Part shown: in pieces, positions 43,908 through 48,044 of the stretch
How the letters are laid out: each line of letters starts with the position of its first letter
Position numbering within the stretch: the stretch's first letter is position 1
DNA from: Candidatus Zixiibacteriota bacterium
Lineage (GTDB): Bacteria > Zixibacteria > MSB-5A5 > UM-FILTER-46-8
Length of the DNA stretch: 48,044 nucleotides
Direction of reading: 5' to 3'
Assembly: GCA_014730345.1 (NCBI GenBank)
Contig: WJIJ01000139.1
Location: 1-48,044, forward strand
Made by a program: the position numbers and the translations under genes
Notes under the pieces: model-generated
The model's input: the letters and a program-made list of their open reading frames with translations, nothing else
What the model was told of the DNA's origin: nothing
The model's database searches: none

Positions 43908-44688
43908 TATAATAATCCCCCTTGCTGATATCAGGGCAAAGGCGGATGCAAAATCCGAGAGGTTGAACCAGGCATTATGGGGAATGAGGATAAAACCTGT
44001 CGGAAAACCGGTAAAGGATTTCATTAAAGTAATCCTGCCGGATAAATTTGCAGGCTACACGCGATTGAGCCACCTCGGCGTTTTACAATTCCGTTCGAAG
44101 GAACAGGCGCGGATTATCTCCTCTTTTGTGCCTGTTTTTGATTCCCCCGATGAGGATTCGGATATTATCCTTAGAATGCATTTCAATACCGAGGTGTTTT
44201 TACTTAATGAAATTGACGGCTGGGGTGAGGTTGACCTCGGCAACGGGCTTTCCGGGTTTATCCCCGAAGGATTTTATATACCGGTGGATATGATCGAACC
44301 GGCCAAATTCCGGGCTGCTGATTTAATTTACAAGGCGGGTTCATTCATTGGTACTCCCTATTTATGGGGCGGTATTACTCCGTCAGGATGGGACTGCTCG
44401 GGATTTATTCAGGCGGTATTCAAGCATTTCAGTATCAGGTTTCCCCGCGATACCAAAGACCAGGTTAAAAAAGGACGGAGGATAAAATACGCTAATCATC
44501 TTCCCGGCGACCTGGTGTTTTTCAAACGTCATGTGGGAATGTTCATCGAGCGGGATACAATCATACACAGCAGTGAATACCATGGCGGCGTCGCCATCGA
44601 TAAAATCGGCGAAACCACGGCGGATTTCGGGGCGAAACTTTTCACGGAAATTAAGGAAGTCCGCCGCATATTCCGGGGGGGAAAATGA
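43867..44688 (+). CDS. NlpC/P60 cysteine peptidase (murein endopeptidase)
   Basis: The 273-residue protein has SH3-like N-terminal parts (about 15-140, ending LSGFIPEGFYIPV) that usually bind the wall stem peptide, then a C-terminal NlpC/P60 domain. Catalytic Cys177 is in GWDCSGFIQ, and the His in FKRHVGMFI. No signal peptide is seen from this start, so it may act on imported murein peptides in the cytoplasm, like YkfC. It overlaps the end of alr by 41 bases and ends with ATGA into the LD-carboxypeptidase start. The start is uncertain because no good ribosome site is present. Confidence 0.88.
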   Translation: MSSVTKTKSRVTLNIIIPLADIRAKADAKSERLNQALWGMRIKPVGKPVKDFIKVILPDKFAGYTRLSHLGVLQFRSKEQARIISSFVPVFDSPDEDSDIILRMHFNTEVFLLNEIDGWGEVDLGNGLSGFIPEGFYIPVDMIEPAKFRAADLIYKAGSFIGTPYLWGGITPSGWDCSGFIQAVFKHFSIRFPRDTKDQVKKGRRIKYANHLPGDLVFFKRHVGMFIERDTIIHSSEYHGGVAIDKIGETTADFGAKLFTEIKEVRRIFRGGK

Positions 44689-45611
44689 ACCCTGTGATAA
44701 AACCTCCGCGCCTGAGAGAAGGGGGATGTATCGGTATAATCTCTCCGGCATCGACTCCGAATAAGGAATTTCTCAACACCGGGATAAGGTACCTTGAGGG
44801 CAAAGGCTTCAAAGTGAAGGTATTCAAACCCGGCAAAGGCTATGGCTATATGGCGGGAACCGATGAACAACGGGCAAGGATTTTTAATAGAGCTTTTGCC
44901 GATAAAGAGTCGGATATACTGATCTGCTCCCGGGGCGGATACGGCGCGGCGCGCATGGTAGATAAAATCGACTGGGATATCATAAAGAGTAATCCGAAAG
45001 TACTCTGCGGATTCTCCGATATCACCACATTACACCTGGCGCTTAACAGACGCTCCCGTATGGCAACATTCCATGGACCCATGATTACTTATAATTTTAA
45101 AAAGAAACCTGACGCCCTAACCGAAAAATCGTTATGGCAGGCGGTAATGGGAACCGGACAGCTTTCATATCCCCGTTCCAGGTATAACTGGAGAACTCTA
45201 AGCGGTGGTAATGCCGAGGGGATAATTCTGGGCGGAAATTTAACCCTGATTTGTACCCTTATTGCTTCGGATTACATCCCTGACTTTAAAAACAAGATAC
45301 TCTTTTTAGAAGAGATAGACGAGGAACCTTTCCGGGTGGACCGGCTTCTGGCGCATTTGAAACACGCGGGGATACTCGGCCGGATACGGGGACTGATTTT
45401 AGGGAGGATGGTCAATTGCGGTATTAAACGCAGGCCGTCTTTTACCCTTGATGATGTTTTCAGGCAGTATTTTAAGAACGCACCCTACCCGGTGATTTAT
45501 AATTTCCCTGCCGGCCATGAGGGGCGAAACCTGACCCTGCCGTTTGGCGTTAGAGTATCTATGGATACAGCAAAGGGCAGACTCGAATATCTTGAAACGG
45601 CGGTTAAATAA
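44685..45611 (+). CDS. LD-carboxypeptidase (peptidase S66, LdcA-like)
   Basis: The 308-residue cytoplasmic protein removes the terminal D-Ala from murein tetrapeptides. The nucleophile Ser is in LCGFSDITTLH, the Glu in FLEEIDEEPFRVDR and the His in FPAGHEGRNLTLPFG, which together form the Ser-His-Glu triad of S66 enzymes. The N-terminal GIISPAST and CSRGGYGAARM motifs are typical. It starts in an ATGA overlap with the NlpC/P60 gene and ends in a TAATG overlap with the epimerase. Confidence 0.93.
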   Translation: MNPVIKPPRLREGGCIGIISPASTPNKEFLNTGIRYLEGKGFKVKVFKPGKGYGYMAGTDEQRARIFNRAFADKESDILICSRGGYGAARMVDKIDWDIIKSNPKVLCGFSDITTLHLALNRRSRMATFHGPMITYNFKKKPDALTEKSLWQAVMGTGQLSYPRSRYNWRTLSGGNAEGIILGGNLTLICTLIASDYIPDFKNKILFLEEIDEEPFRVDRLLAHLKHAGILGRIRGLILGRMVNCGIKRRPSFTLDDVFRQYFKNAPYPVIYNFPAGHEGRNLTLPFGVRVSMDTAKGRLEYLETAVK

Positions 45612-46615
45612 TGAATATAAAGATACATCCGGTTACGCTCCATTTTAAAAGACCATTCAAATTGAGCCGGGGTACGACATCGGAGCGTACCAACGTTATT
45701 GTGGATATTAACGGACATCCGGGGGAAGGCGCGCCGGTTTATTATGCCGGTCAAACACTCGAAGAAGTCCTTGCCGGGGCGCAGGATGTGTTGGACATGC
45801 TGGGTACCGACGACGGTTTTGAGAGATTGCACACCGAACCGTGGCCCCGGGAAGTTCGCGGATTTCCCTCGGCGTCATTATGCGCGGTTACCCAGGCGGT
45901 ATATGGATATCTTGCCGCGCGGAAAGGAGTGCCGTTTTATGAATCCCTCGGTCTGGAGAAACCGGAGGATGTGGTTACATCATACTCCATCGAGATAACC
46001 AATCCGGATAATATTGAGGGGATAATAAATGACTACCCTGATTTTAAGGCATACAAACTAAAACTCGGTTCGGAAAATGATATTGACACGGTGAAGGCGT
46101 TCCGTAAAGTTAAACCCGATGTTGAACTGCGGGTGGACGTAAACGGCGGCTGGACGGTCGATGAAGCTCTCGAAAAGATACGGATATTGGAGCAATATAA
46201 CCTTGAACTTATCGAACAGCCGTTGCCGGTGGGTGAACATGAGGGATTGGACAGGTTAACATCAACTTCATTTATCCCGATTATTGTTGATGAGGATATA
46301 AATAATTTCGAGGATGTTCTTAAACTCCACGGGATAGTGCATGGAATAAACGTAAAGCTTTCCAAGTGCGGGAATATTTTCGACACCATACGCATTATGC
46401 AATACGCCAAGCAGGTCGGAATGAAAGTCCAGTTGGGATGTATGGTGGAAAGCTCGGTGGGGATAACCGCGGCCTTGCACCTGGCATCGCTTGCCGACTA
46501 TATCGACCTCGATGGGAATTTGCTTGTTGCCGAAGACCCGTACAAAGGAGTGATAACCGAGAATGGCCTGTTGAACCTGCCCGAAGGTAATGGGCTGGGG
46601 GTAACCCTTAAATGA
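45611..46615 (+). CDS. dipeptide epimerase (L-Ala-D/L-Glu epimerase, enolase superfamily)
   Basis: The 334-residue protein has the muconate-lactonising subgroup residues: Lys-x-Lys in AYKLKLGS, metal ligands Asp in VDVNGGW, Glu in LIEQPLP and Asp in IVDEDIN, and the second catalytic Lys in NVKLSKCG. It would convert L-Ala-D-Glu from murein to L-Ala-L-Glu so that dipeptidases can degrade it. Neighbouring alr, NlpC/P60 and LD-carboxypeptidase genes give the same murein-recycling logic as the E. coli ycjG-mpaA and Bacillus ykf loci. Its stop overlaps the next start as ATGA. Confidence 0.93.
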   Translation: MNIKIHPVTLHFKRPFKLSRGTTSERTNVIVDINGHPGEGAPVYYAGQTLEEVLAGAQDVLDMLGTDDGFERLHTEPWPREVRGFPSASLCAVTQAVYGYLAARKGVPFYESLGLEKPEDVVTSYSIEITNPDNIEGIINDYPDFKAYKLKLGSENDIDTVKAFRKVKPDVELRVDVNGGWTVDEALEKIRILEQYNLELIEQPLPVGEHEGLDRLTSTSFIPIIVDEDINNFEDVLKLHGIVHGINVKLSKCGNIFDTIRIMQYAKQVGMKVQLGCMVESSVGITAALHLASLADYIDLDGNLLVAEDPYKGVITENGLLNLPEGNGLGVTLK

Positions 46616-48044
46616 GCAAACGCGTAGTATTTCTTATAGCTGTAACTATAATCTGTAGTTTCAATTTATCTTATGCTCTTCAACTGGAAATAATCTATCC
46701 AAGGCCGGAGAGCAACCTGCCATCGGTGGATTCGACTTTCATATTCGGCAACGCTGAACCGGGAAGCAGGGTATTGATAAACGGGCGCTTGATACCGGTG
46801 CATGAAGGAGGCGGATTTTTAGGTTTTGTCGATGTCAGCGACGGCGAATTTATATTCGAAGTTACTGCCATAGATGGCGTAGATACTGCCATAGTCGAAG
46901 TACCGGTAATAATTGGAACAGCTAAAGTAAATGTGCCGCCGGATTCATTATATATATATCCCGGCAGTGAATTGCCGGTTTATGAAATGTCGGTGCCTGC
47001 AGATGAACTGATTGAAATCGGCTTTAAAGGTTCTGCCGGATGTACGGCGTTTTATTCCACCGCGCTGGATACATTGTGGCATCCGCTTTATGACGGATTT
47101 TACGATTCGCTGAGTACCGGTTCCGTTTTCGGGGAGATATCAGCCGGAGGGGAGACCGATTTGGTCAATTACCGGAGATATGTGAAAGCCCGGGATTTGG
47201 CTGATACTGCGCTTTCGTTTATAAAATACAAACTCGAATCTTCCGATGGCAACGAGTTGGTAGTTTCCTCCCGCGAAAAGATTGCATTGATAGATAGTGA
47301 GCTGAGGATAGTTGAATTTACTGGCAAAGCGGAGATAGTGCGCTCCGCGCGTCAGGCAGGGTATGTTCTCCTGTATCAGCCTCCGGGAGTGCGTGCGGTC
47401 TATGATGGTTACGAAGGCGGTTATACCCGGATAAAGCTGGCGGAAAATCTTACCGGTTTTGTGCCTGCTGACAGCGTGGTGATACTGCCGGAGGGAACCA
47501 GGAAACCATCAAGCAGGATACGTTACCTTCGCGCCGAGGACCATCCGGAATATACTGAACTGCGCGTCCCCCTGCGGGAACCACTGCCGTATCAAATCCG
47601 GCAGGAGTTGAATCCATCGCGGATGAATATATTCATCTATGGCGGTATCGGGGATACCGATTGGATAAAATATGTCCCCATGGACGGGGCGGTAGAACTT
47701 GTTCGCTGGTATCAACAAGCGGATGGAGTTTACGCCTTAAGCCTGGAGTTGAAAGATGATTGGCAATGGGGATATTCCCATGGTTATGATGGCAATACGT
47801 TCACCCTGGGGATTAAAAAGCGCCCTGCTTATGGCGGATTCCTGCAATCGGAGGTTAAGGGTCTGCGAGTGGTTATTGATCCGGGGCATTGCCCCGATAC
47901 CGGCGCGGTAGGGCCCACGGGACTGCTGGAGAAAGATATCAACCTGTGGATATCCCACAAGCTTCGCAAGATACTTGAGAAAAACGGGGCCGAGGTTATC
48001 CAGACACGCTATGGGCATGAGCCGGTGGATATTTACGAACGTCC
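46612..48044 (+). CDS. exported N-acetylmuramoyl-L-alanine amidase (amidase_3), 3' end cut by window
   Basis: I translated this frame by hand; it is open to the right edge (477 residues visible). A signal peptide (about 1-23, ending SYA) leads to a long N-terminal part with Ig-like (about 25-120) and SH3-like segments. At about residue 418 begins an amidase_3 domain: GLRVVIDPGH with zinc ligand His426, a Cys where many members have Gly, and Glu440 in GLLEKDINL. The third zinc ligand and catalytic Glu lie beyond the window. The enzyme would cut the MurNAc-L-Ala bond in the periplasm. It could be a target of the EnvC-like activator encoded 9 kb upstream; that is inference. ATGA overlaps the epimerase stop. 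Confidence 0.88.
   Translation, partial: MSKRVVFLIAVTIICSFNLSYALQLEIIYPRPESNLPSVDSTFIFGNAEPGSRVLINGRLIPVHEGGGFLGFVDVSDGEFIFEVTAIDGVDTAIVEVPVIIGTAKVNVPPDSLYIYPGSELPVYEMSVPADELIEIGFKGSAGCTAFYSTALDTLWHPLYDGFYDSLSTGSVFGEISAGGETDLVNYRRYVKARDLADTALSFIKYKLESSDGNELVVSSREKIALIDSELRIVEFTGKAEIVRSARQAGYVLLYQPPGVRAVYDGYEGGYTRIKLAENLTGFVPADSVVILPEGTRKPSSRIRYLRAEDHPEYTELRVPLREPLPYQIRQELNPSRMNIFIYGGIGDTDWIKYVPMDGAVELVRWYQQADGVYALSLELKDDWQWGYSHGYDGNTFTLGIKKRPAYGGFLQSEVKGLRVVIDPGHCPDTGAVGPTGLLEKDINLWISHKLRKILEKNGAEVIQTRYGHEPVDIYER

Noticed and set aside
1..48044. tRNA or rRNA genes, CRISPR arrays, insertion sequences, phage attachment sites
   Set aside because: I looked for T-loop patterns, regularly spaced repeats, transposase motifs and terminal inverted repeats in the gaps and found none; a tool-based scan could still find something small.

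Overview
The window is a chromosomal stretch from a bacterium of moderate GC that most resembles the FCB side of the tree (a Zixibacteria-, KSB1- or Marinimicrobia-like lineage). The pointers are a large secreted protein ending in a FlgD-like/type-A (T9SS-type) sorting domain, several lipoproteins, a CHASE2 Ser/Thr kinase, and promoters of ordinary sigma-70 type. No rRNA, tRNA, CRISPR array, IS element or prophage was seen. TGA serves as a normal stop for several genes, so the code is standard. The lineage is inferred from gene content only.

Layout. 1-2.1 kb (minus): a Na+/Ca2+-exchanger-like antiporter, cut by the window edge, coupled by an ATGA overlap to a PTS-EIIA/CBS-pair protein. 2.2-5.2 kb: SPOR lipoprotein, small membrane protein, rubrerythrin-like protein, an unknown exported protein and a DUF3566-like membrane protein. 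5.2-8.4 kb (plus): gltX and glnS. 8.5-13.2 kb (minus): a tight signalling cassette reading FHA protein, calcineurin-like phosphoesterase, LysM-FecR protein, CHASE2 Ser/Thr kinase. 13.3-14.2 kb: tRNA-dihydrouridine synthase, possibly leaderless. 14.5-17.2 kb: a secreted multidomain protein whose frame contains one in-frame TGA in a Cys-x-x-TGA context followed by a small hairpin of bacterial-SECIS type. 17.4-18.2 kb: an orphan lipoprotein. 18.3-27.0 kb (minus): LeuC-like dehydratase, an IPMS/homocitrate-synthase-like enzyme, crotonase, 3-hydroxyacyl-CoA dehydrogenase, an SPFH lipoprotein, a MetE-like protein without most of its zinc ligands, and a fused ADP-forming acyl-CoA synthetase. 27.4-32.8 kb (plus): a long, divergent GlpX-like protein, delta-1-pyrroline-5-carboxylate dehydrogenase, and a membrane sulfatase-fold protein with Thr in place of the formylglycine Cys. 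32.8-42.4 kb (minus): metG, ricT, holB, an EnvC-like degenerate M23 protein, ftsX, ftsE and a large M14 carboxypeptidase. 42.7-48.0 kb (plus): a peptidoglycan turnover operon of alr, NlpC/P60, LD-carboxypeptidase, dipeptide epimerase and an amidase_3 protein, cut by the right edge.

How the genes work together. The right third concerns the cell wall: FtsEX with an EnvC-like activator would control amidases, and the alr operon would cut, trim and recycle murein peptides. The 8.5-13.2 kb cassette supplies a membrane sensor kinase, a phosphothreonine reader and a phosphoesterase in one transcription unit. The 18-27 kb block suggests acyl-CoA metabolism. The most unusual item is the candidate selenocysteine codon at 14794-14796. 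A nonsense mutation or a read error remains possible there, and the sequence alone cannot decide.
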